From the NCBI GenBank assembly GCA_016784945.1, contig JADHTP010000075.1, positions 1-11,738 on the forward strand: a DNA stretch of 11,738 nt, in the 5' to 3' direction. The DNA comes from Deltaproteobacteria bacterium. GTDB lineage: Bacteria; Myxococcota_A; UBA9042; DTJE01. The notes beneath the pieces are model-generated. The model was given only the letters and a program-made list of their open reading frames with translations, was not told the DNA's origin and did not search any database. Position numbers and translations under genes: made by a program. Shown in pieces: positions 1 to 7,025 of this stretch. Each line of letters opens with the position of its first letter. Positions within the stretch are counted from its first letter, which is position 1.

Positions 1-1
1 G

Positions 2-122
2 ACCGCTGTAGGCCACAGCAAGAAAGGTCTTGAGTACCGCTACCTGGCAACGCGGGAGGCGATGCGCGATACGGAACTGCCCGGGCTGGAATCACTGCGA
101 GAACTGCCTTTTCCCACGATGC
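2..122 (+). pseudogene. IS1380-like transposase fragment (both ends missing)
   Basis: Frame 2 is open from the left edge of the window. It reads GHSKKGLEYRYLATREA and then a stretch ending in LRELPFPTM. The YRYLA-(I/T)-RE block followed by a leucine/proline-rich segment resembles the catalytic-domain region of IS1380-family (DDE_Tnp_1 type) transposases; this is recognition from memory of the family. After about position 122 the frame stays open to 253, but the residues turn into Pro/Arg/Gly-rich text unlike a transposase, and the same DNA reads as a different transposase on the other strand. The fragment is therefore a decayed remnant cut at a junction near 120-130. Its 5' part lies outside the window. 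Confidence 0.5.
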
Positions 123-125
123 ACA

Positions 126-237
126 TGAACCAGACCGGGGACACTCCAGAGCGTCGATGTCCAGGACGCGCCGCAGGAGCTGTGCCCAGGCCTCCGTTTC
201 TATCTTCACGTTTAAAATCCGTGGCTGCGGACCACCA
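126..237 (-). pseudogene. IS91-like transposase fragment
   Basis: Read on the minus strand from about 237 down to 126, after an in-frame TAG, the frame gives WAQLLRRVLDIDALECPRSGS within a short open stretch. The pattern W-A-x-L-L-R-R-V followed by D-(I/V)-D-x-L-x-C-P-R-C-G matches what I know of the C-terminal zinc-binding region of IS91-family (Y2, rolling-circle) transposases. Here the second cysteine of CPRCG is Ser. Only about 37 codons remain, with no start and no catalytic domain, so this is a dead fragment. It faces against the IS1380-like fragment and abuts it, which implies at least two insertion or deletion events just upstream of the operon. Confidence 0.4.
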
Positions 238-299
238 AACTATGTTGCTCTGATCTGATGTCGACTTAAGCCCCCCGCAGGGTGTATTTTGGACAGGTC

Positions 300-304
300 G
301 GAGG
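300..304 (+). promoter_or_regulatory. Shine-Dalgarno site that sets the radical SAM start at 312
   Basis: GGAGG lies 7 nt before the GTG at 312. In-frame GTG codons also occur at 282 and 306, but 282 has no Shine-Dalgarno in front of it and 306 is only 1 nt from GGAGG. I see no convincing sigma70 promoter between the transposase remnants and this site. Confidence 0.65.
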
Positions 305-311
305 TGTGACG

Positions 312-1964
312 GTGAAGACCCTGCTGCTCCACGTTCCCAAACTGGAAGACTTCTATCTGCCCTTCGGCCGCTACATGAACGTCAATTATATGCCCATGGG
401 CCTGGCGGGGATGGCGCACTACCTGAATCGAAGTGGGCATCCGTCCGAAATCCTGCATGCGGGGGTCGAGAAGATCCTGGACCCGGGCTGGCGGATTGCG
501 GAGACAGTTGGAGACGCAGACATCGGCGCGATCGGCCTGTCCCTGCACTGGCATTACCAGGCGTACGACGTGGGCCAGACTGTGAAACGTATCAAGGAGG
601 CGCGCCCGGACGTCTTCGTCTTCCTTGGGGGCATCACGGCCTCCTATTTCGGGGCCGAGGTCCTGGAGACATATCCAGATGCTGACGGGGTGGTGCTGGG
701 GGAGGGGCTTGAGCCCGCCCGCCTCCTGCTCGACGCTCTCGACAGGAACGAGAGTCCGGAGTCGGTGCCGAACCTCGCCTGGCGGAGAGGTGACGAGATC
801 ATCGTGAATCCCCGGCGAATGCTCCACGAAGACTCCTTCCTGGATGCGCTTCCCTATGCTGACCTCTCCAGCCTGCAGAACCGCGACGTCTATATCCGGC
901 AGTTCGGTTTCCCGCTGGCCTACGCCCTGGAGCTCAGTCCGGAGGAGAACCGCCGGATGATGACCATGGGGCGCAGCTTCTTCCCGCTCTTCGTCGGGAT
1001 GGGCTGCCAGCGAGTCTGCTCCTACTGCTGCGGCAACGCCAGGACCCAGGGGAAGATCAACGCAGGGCACCGTGTCTACTGGCGCGACCAGGATGCTGTC
1101 ATCAATGACATGAAAAGAGCCCGTTCATATGGGTACCGTACCCTGGCCCTGTGTTTTGATCCTCTCCCCGAGTCCACGACGTACTTCGTCGAACTCTTCG
1201 CAAGGATGAAGAGGGAGACGCCGGATATGGACCTCTACTTCGAATGCTGGGGTCTGCCGGAGCCTGCTTTCATTGACGCCTTCGCCGCGGCCTTCGACCC
1301 CCCGCACTCCTACCTGGCCCTCTCTCCGGACACGGGCAACGACGAAATCAGGCGCCGTAATAAGGGCCACATCTATACCACGACCGAGTTCCTGGCCTGC
1401 GCCGATCGTTTGAAGGAACGAGGCATCCAGATGGATGTCTTCTTCTCCTTAGGGTTTCCGGGAGAGACGTCGGAGACCGCCCTGGAGACCCGGGACCTCA
1501 TGCGGCAGGTGGCCGAAGCCTGCGACAACGTCCGCAGACTGATGGTCTGGGCAGTCCAGCTGGAGCCGGGCTCCCCCATGTTCGAAGCGCCGGAGGATTG
1601 GGGGATCGAGTCCGAAAGACGACATCTGATAGATTTTGTGCGGGCCCACGGGGAGCGGGGGGACGCATACTCGGTGCTTGGGTACAAGCTGCCCGGCTTC
1701 TTCGGGGACGACAGAGACTCCGGCAGCGTCGAGGACTTCGAGCGGCACTTCCAACAGTTCAAGTGCATGGAGTTCTGCTTTCATTCCAAAGATCCACGGG
1801 TCTACAACCATCCGCACATCGGCCGGGAGGAATGCCTGAAAAAGCGCCAGATGCTGGCCAGGCGGCGGGGAGAGTCCCGACCGATAGAGCCGATCTCTGA
1901 CACATTTACCCACGCCTGTGCGCTCGCTGAAGACCGACCCGGCGACAAACGGATGGAGGTCTGA
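312..1964 (+). CDS. B12-binding-domain radical SAM protein
   Basis: This predicted cytosolic [4Fe-4S]/S-adenosylmethionine radical enzyme is 550 residues long from the GTG at 312, chosen for its Shine-Dalgarno. Residues about 1-150 look like a Rossmann-type cobalamin-binding domain: an early hydrophobic strand, then PDVFVFLGGITAS and DADGVVLGEG, the usual LGGxHAS and GEGE blocks. I see no DxHxxG cobalt-ligand motif, which many class B enzymes also lack. The cluster motif CQRVCSYC gives C232, C236 and C239 (CX3CX2C); the next residues are CGN rather than the common GGN. A TIM-barrel-like region with FFSLGFPGET follows, and then a Cys/His-containing tail of about 120 residues. Relatives carry out methylations, ring contractions or other C-C and C-S chemistry, so the reaction cannot be named. 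It is the first gene of the operon and its TGA overlaps the next ATG by 1 nt. Confidence 0.85.
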   Translation: MKTLLLHVPKLEDFYLPFGRYMNVNYMPMGLAGMAHYLNRSGHPSEILHAGVEKILDPGWRIAETVGDADIGAIGLSLHWHYQAYDVGQTVKRIKEARPDVFVFLGGITASYFGAEVLETYPDADGVVLGEGLEPARLLLDALDRNESPESVPNLAWRRGDEIIVNPRRMLHEDSFLDALPYADLSSLQNRDVYIRQFGFPLAYALELSPEENRRMMTMGRSFFPLFVGMGCQRVCSYCCGNARTQGKINAGHRVYWRDQDAVINDMKRARSYGYRTLALCFDPLPESTTYFVELFARMKRETPDMDLYFECWGLPEPAFIDAFAAAFDPPHSYLALSPDTGNDEIRRRNKGHIYTTTEFLACADRLKERGIQMDVFFSLGFPGETSETALETRDLMRQVAEACDNVRRLMVWAVQLEPGSPMFEAPEDWGIESERRHLIDFVRAHGERGDAYSVLGYKLPGFFGDDRDSGSVEDFERHFQQFKCMEFCFHSKDPRVYNHPHIGREECLKKRQMLARRRGESRPIEPISDTFTHACALAEDRPGDKRMEV

Positions 1965-3112
1965 TGCGGACCCTTATCGACAACACCCTGCGGGAAGGCG
2001 AACAGACCCCTGGCGTCGCCTTCACCGTCGACGACAAGGTCGAAATCGTATCATCCCTCGTGGAAGCAGGTGTCACCCACTTCGACGCTGCCTTCCCGGA
2101 GTCTTCTGAGCGGGAAACGGTCTTCTTGAGACGAATCCATGACGAGGTTCTACAGGCCCGGGTGGGGGCCTCCTGTCGACTCCGGAGACGCTCCATCGAG
2201 ACCCTGATAGACATCGGCGCCAGGGAGATATTTGTAGTGATGCCGGTGAGCGACATCCACATCGAAGGTCGCCTGCGCACCAGTCGGACAGCTCATCTTG
2301 AGCACGCCCGTCGCTCCCTCGACGGCCTGGCTGAGGAACTCGTTGTCAATGTCGCCCTCGAGGACTACTTCAGGTCGGACATGGACTACACCCGAGATGT
2401 CGCTCTGGCGCTCTCCGAGCTGGGCGCTGCCCGCCTCTTCCTTGCCGACACGGTTGGCACCGTGGCCCCCTGGGAAGTCAGCCAGAGAGTCTCCAGGCTT
2501 CGCTCTCTGCTGCCGGAGACCGTCGCCCTGGGCACCCACTTCCACAACGACCTGGGCATGGCCCTGGCAAACACCCTGGCAGCCCTCAGGTCAGGTGCCA
2601 CCCACCCCACCGCAGCGATCAACGGACTGGGTGAACGGGCGGGAAACACCGACCTGCTGCAGCTCGCCGCCGGGATCCGGTACCTGTTGGAAGAGGACCT
2701 GCCGATTCACCTGGAACGCCTGTACGGCCTGAGCCGTCTGCTCATGGCGCGCACCGGCATCCTTGTAGCTCAGAACAACCCGGTGACCGGGCACAATGCG
2801 TTCACACACACGTCCGGCATTCACGTCCACGGAGTCCTGGCGGACCGGCGGAGCTACGAAGCCCTGCCACCGGAGGACTTCGGACAGGAGGGCCGGCTGG
2901 TCCTGGGCAAGCACTCGGGCAGGGCCCACCTGCGGCACCTGCTGGGGGAACTGCCCGATGAGAAGCTGGAGGAGCTCCTGCTCAGGACAGAGGACCTGTC
3001 CCTGGAGCGGGCACGCCGAGCGCGCCGCTCAGGACTCCTGGAAGACTTCGAGGCCTTCAACGACGAATGCCTTGGAGTTCGCCCCGAGGACCTGCGGGAG
3101 GACGAAGAATGA
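1964..3112 (+). CDS. LeuA/NifV-family acyltransferase (2-alkylmalate or homocitrate synthase type)
   Basis: It is predicted to condense acetyl-CoA with a 2-oxo acid to give a 2-hydroxy-2-alkyl diacid. The 382-residue protein has the HMGL-like (DRE-TIM) barrel signatures: DNTLREGEQ at 6-14 (Arg10 catalytic, Asp6 metal ligand), HFHNDLG with H192 and H194 as metal ligands, GERAGNTD at 223-230, GIH with His287, and GKHSG at 315-319. The length matches NifV, AksA and homocitrate synthases, not full 2-isopropylmalate synthase (about 510 residues), because the C-terminal leucine-feedback domain is absent. Feedback control by an amino acid is therefore unlikely. The ATG at 1964 has GGAGG 4 nt upstream, and its stop overlaps the next gene as ATGA. 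Neighbouring LeuC- and LeuD-type subunits point to a chain-elongation or isomerisation route. The 2-oxo acid substrate is unknown; a nitrogenase role (NifV) is not supported by any neighbour. Confidence 0.85.
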   Translation: MRTLIDNTLREGEQTPGVAFTVDDKVEIVSSLVEAGVTHFDAAFPESSERETVFLRRIHDEVLQARVGASCRLRRRSIETLIDIGAREIFVVMPVSDIHIEGRLRTSRTAHLEHARRSLDGLAEELVVNVALEDYFRSDMDYTRDVALALSELGAARLFLADTVGTVAPWEVSQRVSRLRSLLPETVALGTHFHNDLGMALANTLAALRSGATHPTAAINGLGERAGNTDLLQLAAGIRYLLEEDLPIHLERLYGLSRLLMARTGILVAQNNPVTGHNAFTHTSGIHVHGVLADRRSYEALPPEDFGQEGRLVLGKHSGRAHLRHLLGELPDEKLEELLLRTEDLSLERARRARRSGLLEDFEAFNDECLGVRPEDLREDEE

Positions 3113-4287
3113 AGGGGTTCCTGCAGATCTGGGAAGGCCATCAAACCGGCCGACAACGAGGCGAACACAAGGAACTCTGGGTCGACATGGTCTTCGCCCA
3201 CGAGGCCACTCTGTCCCTGATCCTGCCGGAGCTGCGAGCCGCAGGCGGGCCAGCCTTGCCGGTCGATCGACTGTTCTTCGTGCTCGATCACTTCGCGCCT
3301 CCCTCAAGCGGCCCCTTCGCAGACATCGTCCGGGAGGTGCGATCCTTCTGCGCTGAACACTCGATTCCCCTGCAGATGCTGGAGGGCATAGGTCACAGGT
3401 TGATGATGGAGTCCGACCGGATCCGACCCGGGGACCTGGTCATCGGAGCAGACAGCCACACCACCACGATCGGCGGCAAGGGGGCCGCTGGAATTGGTCT
3501 GGGCAGCACTGATGTGCTCTCCGTCCTGCTCACCGGTAGGGTCTGGCTGCGGCGACCGTTGGTGGCAGCCATCTGCCTGACAGGAGCACTGCCTGCCGGC
3601 GTGGAAGCCCGGGACGCAGCGATGTCCCTGCTGCGACACCACGGTCAAGCAGGCTTCTTGGGACAGGTGATGGAGTATCGCCTGGACGAAACCACCTCCC
3701 TGGAACCCGACGAACGCTCGGTCCTGACCAACCTCTGCGTCGAGATGGGAGCGGTCACTGCCCTGGCGATAGAGTCCAGCTCATCAGCGCCCGCCGATCG
3801 ACAGGTAGCAATAAATTTGAACAAGCTCACCCCCCTGGTGGCCCAACCTGGTGCACCCGACGACGTGGTTCCCGCCGAAACCCTGAGCGACATCAGGCCC
3901 GATTGGGTAATCATCGGCTCCTGCGCTGCTGGCAGTCTGGACGACCTGCACCGAGCTGCCGTAGTTCTTGACGGACGACAGGTGGCGGAGGGGGTGGGCC
4001 TGCTGGTAACCCCGGGCTCCAACAGGGTGTACAAGCAGGCAATGGCGGACGGCACCCTCCGACGCCTGGTGGATGCAGGCGCCACGATCCTGAACCCTTC
4101 CTGCGGAGCTTGCGGTGGTATCGACAAGGGAATCCCAGCGGTAGACGATGTCGTGCTGAGCACAGCGCCTCGGAACTACGCGTCCCGCCAGCGGGCTGGC
4201 TCCCGGGTCTACCTGGCCTCCGCCTCGGTGGCGGCTGCCACCGCACTGACCGGTCGGATAGCAGATCCCCGGGAGGTGCTGTCATAA
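3109..4287 (+). CDS. LeuC-type hydro-lyase large subunit (aconitase family)
   Basis: This large subunit of a two-part 3-isopropylmalate/homoaconitate-type dehydratase should isomerise the product of the upstream synthase by removing and re-adding water at a [4Fe-4S] cluster. The 392-residue protein shows LDHFAPP (D60, H61), GADSHTTTIGG with DSHT at 115-118, and the cluster cysteines C272 (SCAAG), C332 and C335 (PSCGACGG). It is about 25 residues shorter than the common archaeal/bacterial HacA or LeuC2 form of about 418. Its N-terminus lacks the usual TLAEKI-type start, although the VDMVFAHEATL segment aligns with the usual vD...aHD region. The ATG at 3109 overlaps the previous stop (ATGA) with GGGAGGA upstream. 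The gene ends in TAA, the only non-TGA stop in the operon, and this stop is shared with the unusual start of the next gene. Confidence 0.85.
   Translation: MKGFLQIWEGHQTGRQRGEHKELWVDMVFAHEATLSLILPELRAAGGPALPVDRLFFVLDHFAPPSSGPFADIVREVRSFCAEHSIPLQMLEGIGHRLMMESDRIRPGDLVIGADSHTTTIGGKGAAGIGLGSTDVLSVLLTGRVWLRRPLVAAICLTGALPAGVEARDAAMSLLRHHGQAGFLGQVMEYRLDETTSLEPDERSVLTNLCVEMGAVTALAIESSSSAPADRQVAINLNKLTPLVAQPGAPDDVVPAETLSDIRPDWVIIGSCAAGSLDDLHRAAVVLDGRQVAEGVGLLVTPGSNRVYKQAMADGTLRRLVDAGATILNPSCGACGGIDKGIPAVDDVVLSTAPRNYASRQRAGSRVYLASASVAAATALTGRIADPREVLS
4271..4286 (+). promoter_or_regulatory. Shine-Dalgarno plus AUA start of the LeuD-type gene
   Basis: GGGAGG at 4271-4276 is followed after 7 nt by ATA at 4284-4286, which overlaps the upstream TAA stop (4285-4287) as ATAA. 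The other junctions in this operon use ATGA, TGATG or GTGA, so this looks like the same overlap with one G-to-A change at 4286. No ATG, GTG or TTG exists in this frame between the Shine-Dalgarno and the conserved GDDVNTD motif. Confidence 0.6.
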
Positions 4288-4778
4288 AGGGCTTCGCAAT
4301 CATTCTAGGGGACGATGTCAATACGGATCTACTGCACCCGCCCGCCTTCTTCTCCACCGACTCCGTCGAGGCAGCCCAGGGTGCCTTCGCCGGCCTGCCC
4401 GGCGGGCTCGATGCCCTCGGTGAGCCTCCCTGGTTCCTGGTGGCCGGGGAGAACTTCGGCTGCGGCTCCAGCCGGGAGTCCACCCTGCGGGCCCTGAAGC
4501 AGGCCGGGGTGGTCGGCGTGGCCGCCGGCTCCACCTCTCACATCTTCCGCCGAAATGCCATCAACCTGGGCATCCCCGTAGTGATACTGCAGGGTTCCAC
4601 TGAGGGCCTGCGTCACCGGGACAGCCTGGAACTGGACCTGGACGCCGGCCTCCTGCGATCTGAATCGGAGGGGATCCCGGTAGACAGACCAGATGGGTAT
4701 GAACAGCACATCCTTCGGGCCGGTGGCCTGGCTGCAGCCTTGCGGACCGGCGTGTGGCCCCCTGAGGAGGAAGCATGA
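4284..4778 (+). CDS. LeuD-type hydro-lyase small subunit (aconitase swivel domain), AUA start
   Basis: This partner of the upstream large subunit supplies the swivel domain and substrate-binding loop. From the AUA at 4284 it has 164 residues, the usual length of stand-alone HacB/AksE/LeuD2 subunits. Visible motifs are GDDVNTD at 9-15, GENFGCGSSRES at 55-66 and FRRNAINLG at 88-96. The specificity loop after GDDVNTD reads HPPAFFSTD, where homologues often have a YLRT (homoaconitase) or YLVY (isopropylmalate isomerase) type tetrapeptide. Loss of the Arg and presence of two Phe suggest an acceptor other than homoaconitate; this is inference. No standard start codon is possible without cutting into the conserved N-terminus: the next in-frame NTG is a CTG inside the motif region. 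ATT or ATC codons further on lack a Shine-Dalgarno at proper distance. The stop overlaps the next gene as ATGA. Confidence 0.8.
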   Translation: MKGFAIILGDDVNTDLLHPPAFFSTDSVEAAQGAFAGLPGGLDALGEPPWFLVAGENFGCGSSRESTLRALKQAGVVGVAAGSTSHIFRRNAINLGIPVVILQGSTEGLRHRDSLELDLDAGLLRSESEGIPVDRPDGYEQHILRAGGLAAALRTGVWPPEEEA

Positions 4779-5932
4779 TCCGGACTGACGTGGCCGTCGT
4801 AGGGGCCGGCCCGGCCGGTCTGACCGCCGCCATCCGAGTACGCTTCGTCAAGACCTTCCAGGCCCTCTCGCTGCACGCCACGCTGATCGACCCCGGCCAG
4901 CCTGGGGGACTGCTGCGCTTCGGTGGAGAGCGGATGCTGTCTGGACCGGGGCTGCGCCTGCCTGCTGCAGAGGTCCTGGAGCGACTCCTGGCAGACCAGC
5001 GACGTCTCGAGATCCCGCTGATCAAGGACCAGGTCACCAGGCTCTCCCAACAGGACGATCGTTTCCTGCTGAATCTGGAGACCGGAGGACAGGTACAAGC
5101 CGAGGCGGTGATCCTGGCCACCGGTTCCAGGCCCCTTGTCGACGAGGACCGCTTTTCCAATGTCTTAATCACCTACAAAGGCACGAGCTACCTGCGCAGC
5201 ATCCTCAGGGAGGCGGCGGAGCGGGCTGGTGATCAGCCTGTGGTCGTTGCCACCAACCGCAGGGCGGCACTGCTGGCCGAGCTGTACGGGGATCTGCTGC
5301 CGGAAGGTATCTTCCTGGTGCCTGAAGGAGATCGCAGCAGGCTGTCCGGATTCCTCTCCGGAAGAATCATCGAGGCTGGGACTTGGCGCACGGCTGAATC
5401 GCCTGACGGCAGGCTCGAACTGCACCTCCCTGCCGGTGAGTGCCTGGAGGCGGGGGCAATGCTGCTCGATTACCTGTCCTTCCAGGCCCGACCGCTGCTT
5501 CCACCGGTCCTGCCGCAGCCGGAAACGAAGGGCGGAACATACAGGCTGACCAGCGAGCTGGAGACCAGCCTGCCCGGTCTCTTCCTGGCCGGCGACGTCA
5601 GCTGCCGATACGCAAGCCTGGCGACTGCCCTGGGTGACGGCGTCACCGCTGGCTTCGGAGCCTACCGCCATGTCTATCGAAGACGTTTCGGAGCAGAGCC
5701 GCCGCTCTTCGCCTACCAGGCCCCGGAGCGTCCGCAGGACCACCTGGAGCGGGAGTTGCCCGTTCCAACGTACGATCTGCGCCTGCGCTGGCTGGAGACC
5801 CCGCCGCCAGACCACCCGCTGCTGGGCGAGGAGCGCCGCCCCGCTGACCATCTGCCTTCGGACATCCTCGACCGAACCCTGGCTGAGGGACTGGCGAGCC
5901 TGGTTCCACTGGAGGACGATGATGAAGAATGA
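4775..5932 (+). CDS. FAD-dependent oxidoreductase, thioredoxin-reductase-like without redox CxxC
   Basis: A 385-residue soluble flavoprotein. It has the N-terminal FAD Rossmann motif VVGAGPAGLTAA (G10-x-G12-x-x-G15), a GG-loop region near 45-50, ATGSRP at 115-120, and a second FAD motif GLFLAGDVSCR with G273 and D274, as in thioredoxin/ferredoxin reductases. The middle domain, where these enzymes keep a GGGxSA nucleotide motif and a CxxC pair, instead reads VVVATNRRAALLAEL and contains no CxxC, so it cannot do disulfide exchange in the usual way and may bind NAD(P)H differently or not at all. About 80 extra residues follow the FAD domain and end in an acidic DDDEE tail. It may oxidise or reduce a pathway intermediate, for example a C=C bond made by the LeuCD pair, or pass electrons to the radical SAM cluster. 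Both are guesses from position. The ATG at 4775 has GAGGAGG 4 nt upstream. Confidence 0.8.
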   Translation: MIRTDVAVVGAGPAGLTAAIRVRFVKTFQALSLHATLIDPGQPGGLLRFGGERMLSGPGLRLPAAEVLERLLADQRRLEIPLIKDQVTRLSQQDDRFLLNLETGGQVQAEAVILATGSRPLVDEDRFSNVLITYKGTSYLRSILREAAERAGDQPVVVATNRRAALLAELYGDLLPEGIFLVPEGDRSRLSGFLSGRIIEAGTWRTAESPDGRLELHLPAGECLEAGAMLLDYLSFQARPLLPPVLPQPETKGGTYRLTSELETSLPGLFLAGDVSCRYASLATALGDGVTAGFGAYRHVYRRRFGAEPPLFAYQAPERPQDHLERELPVPTYDLRLRWLETPPPDHPLLGEERRPADHLPSDILDRTLAEGLASLVPLEDDDEE

Positions 5933-7025
5933 CAGCCTGGCAGCGCGCCTGGCAGCGGCCGTGGAAGAACCCGTCGACTGGTGGACCGAGGAACGTTTTA
6001 ACGAGCTGGCCCTGGCCCTGTTCCGACATCAACACGACAACATCTCTGCCTATCGCCGACTCTGCGAAACCCGAAGGGTCCACCCCGACCGGGTCTCCGA
6101 CTGGCGGGACATCCCGGCCGTGCCCACGTCTGCCTTCAAGCAGATGGAGCTGTTCGCCGGAGAAAAGGTCGCCAACGTCTTCACCACCAGCGGCACCACG
6201 GGCGGCGAGGGAGCAAGCGGGCGCTCCTGTTTTTCCCAAGCCAACCTGGACCTGATGGAGACATCGACCCTGATCAACGCCCGGCGCATGCTATTTCCGG
6301 ACAAGGACCGGATCCACATCCTGGTCCTGGCGCCTTCTCCGGAGCTGGCGCCGCAGATGATCATGGCCTGGGGCATGAACCGCCTGATCCGCCATTTCGG
6401 CACCGACGACAGCGGCTTCCTGGTCGGGCCGCAGGGACTGGACGCACCCGGCCTGATAAAGCGGCTGAACGACTTCTCCGATCGAAACGAACCGGTTACC
6501 ATCATCGGAGCATCTTTCGGCTTCGTGAACCTGCTCAAAGGGCTGAGCGACAAGAACATCAGCTTCAGCCTGCCCCGGGGGTCCCGGACAATGGATGCAG
6601 GCGGATACAAGGGCCGCTCGGAGGCCTGGACACGTTCCGATCTGGAGGACGCCCTGTCGGCCTGCTTCGGACTCGATGACGGTCACATGGTCAACCTGAT
6701 GGGCATGACCGAGCTTGCCAGCCAGATCTACGGTGACAACCTCACTGCGACTCTGGCCGGAGCGGCTCCGTCGGGCTTGAAGATCCCGCCGCCCTGGCTG
6801 CGCAGCCGGGTGGTGGACCCACTGGACATGACCGATCTCCCAAGAGGGGAAGAGGGGGTGCTTCTGCACCTCGATCTGGCCAACCTGGACACCCCGGCAG
6901 CGGTCCTCACCGATGACCTTGGGGTTTCTCGACCGGGCGGGTTTGAGATCCTCGGCCGCCTCAAAGATGACGGCGGCCGGGGCTGCTCTCTCACCGTTGA
7001 CGAGATGACCGGAGGGAATCGGTGA
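5922..7025 (+). CDS. LuxE-family acyl-protein synthetase
   Basis: It activates a free carboxylic acid with ATP to an acyl-adenylate and then loads it on an enzyme cysteine for transfer to the LuxC-type reductase. The 367-residue protein has the AMP-forming loop FTTSGTTGGEG (TSGTTGG at 89-95), MDAGGYKGRS from 224, NLMGMTEL from 258 (a variant of the YGxTE adenylate motif) and a C-terminal GRGCSLT. The Cys at 355 in that last motif is the counterpart of the acyl-bearing C-terminal cysteine described in bacterial LuxE. Length matches the family at about 370. Two adjacent ATG codons (5919 and 5922) lie inside the end of the previous gene; 5922 is preferred because GGAGG (5911-5915) is 6 nt away. 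It overlaps the next gene as GTGA. No luciferase is present, so bioluminescence is not implied. Confidence 0.88.
   Translation: MKNDSLAARLAAAVEEPVDWWTEERFNELALALFRHQHDNISAYRRLCETRRVHPDRVSDWRDIPAVPTSAFKQMELFAGEKVANVFTTSGTTGGEGASGRSCFSQANLDLMETSTLINARRMLFPDKDRIHILVLAPSPELAPQMIMAWGMNRLIRHFGTDDSGFLVGPQGLDAPGLIKRLNDFSDRNEPVTIIGASFGFVNLLKGLSDKNISFSLPRGSRTMDAGGYKGRSEAWTRSDLEDALSACFGLDDGHMVNLMGMTELASQIYGDNLTATLAGAAPSGLKIPPPWLRSRVVDPLDMTDLPRGEEGVLLHLDLANLDTPAAVLTDDLGVSRPGGFEILGRLKDDGGRGCSLTVDEMTGGNR

Noticed and set aside
62..253. A 63-codon + strand gene before the operon
   Set aside because: It is the tail of the IS1380-like fragment running into antisense of the IS91-like fragment, with no Shine-Dalgarno.
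240..299. A promoter for the seven-gene operon
   Set aside because: TTGCTC near 245 and TTAAGC near 266 or TATTTT near 285 do not combine into boxes with acceptable match and spacing, so none is claimed.
240..1070. Long minus-strand open frame (276 codons) opposite the radical SAM gene
   Set aside because: It is antisense to a gene with clear family motifs; its Pro/Arg/Gly/His-rich translation has no recognisable domain and open frames of this size are expected opposite high-GC genes.
1964..3112. Calling the LeuA-type gene nifV
   Set aside because: Length and motifs fit NifV, but there is no nitrogenase gene nearby and the LeuC/LeuD partners suit a chain-elongation role better.
4110..4283. 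ATG at 4110 as the start of the LeuD-type gene (222 residues)
   Set aside because: It lies deep inside the LeuC-type gene, out of frame with it, and would add about 58 Arg/Gly-rich residues unlike any LeuD.
5634..5921. ATG at 5634 as the start of the LuxE-type gene (463 residues)
   Set aside because: The added residues are the shifted frame of the flavoprotein gene; the ATG at 5922 has a Shine-Dalgarno and gives the family's usual length.
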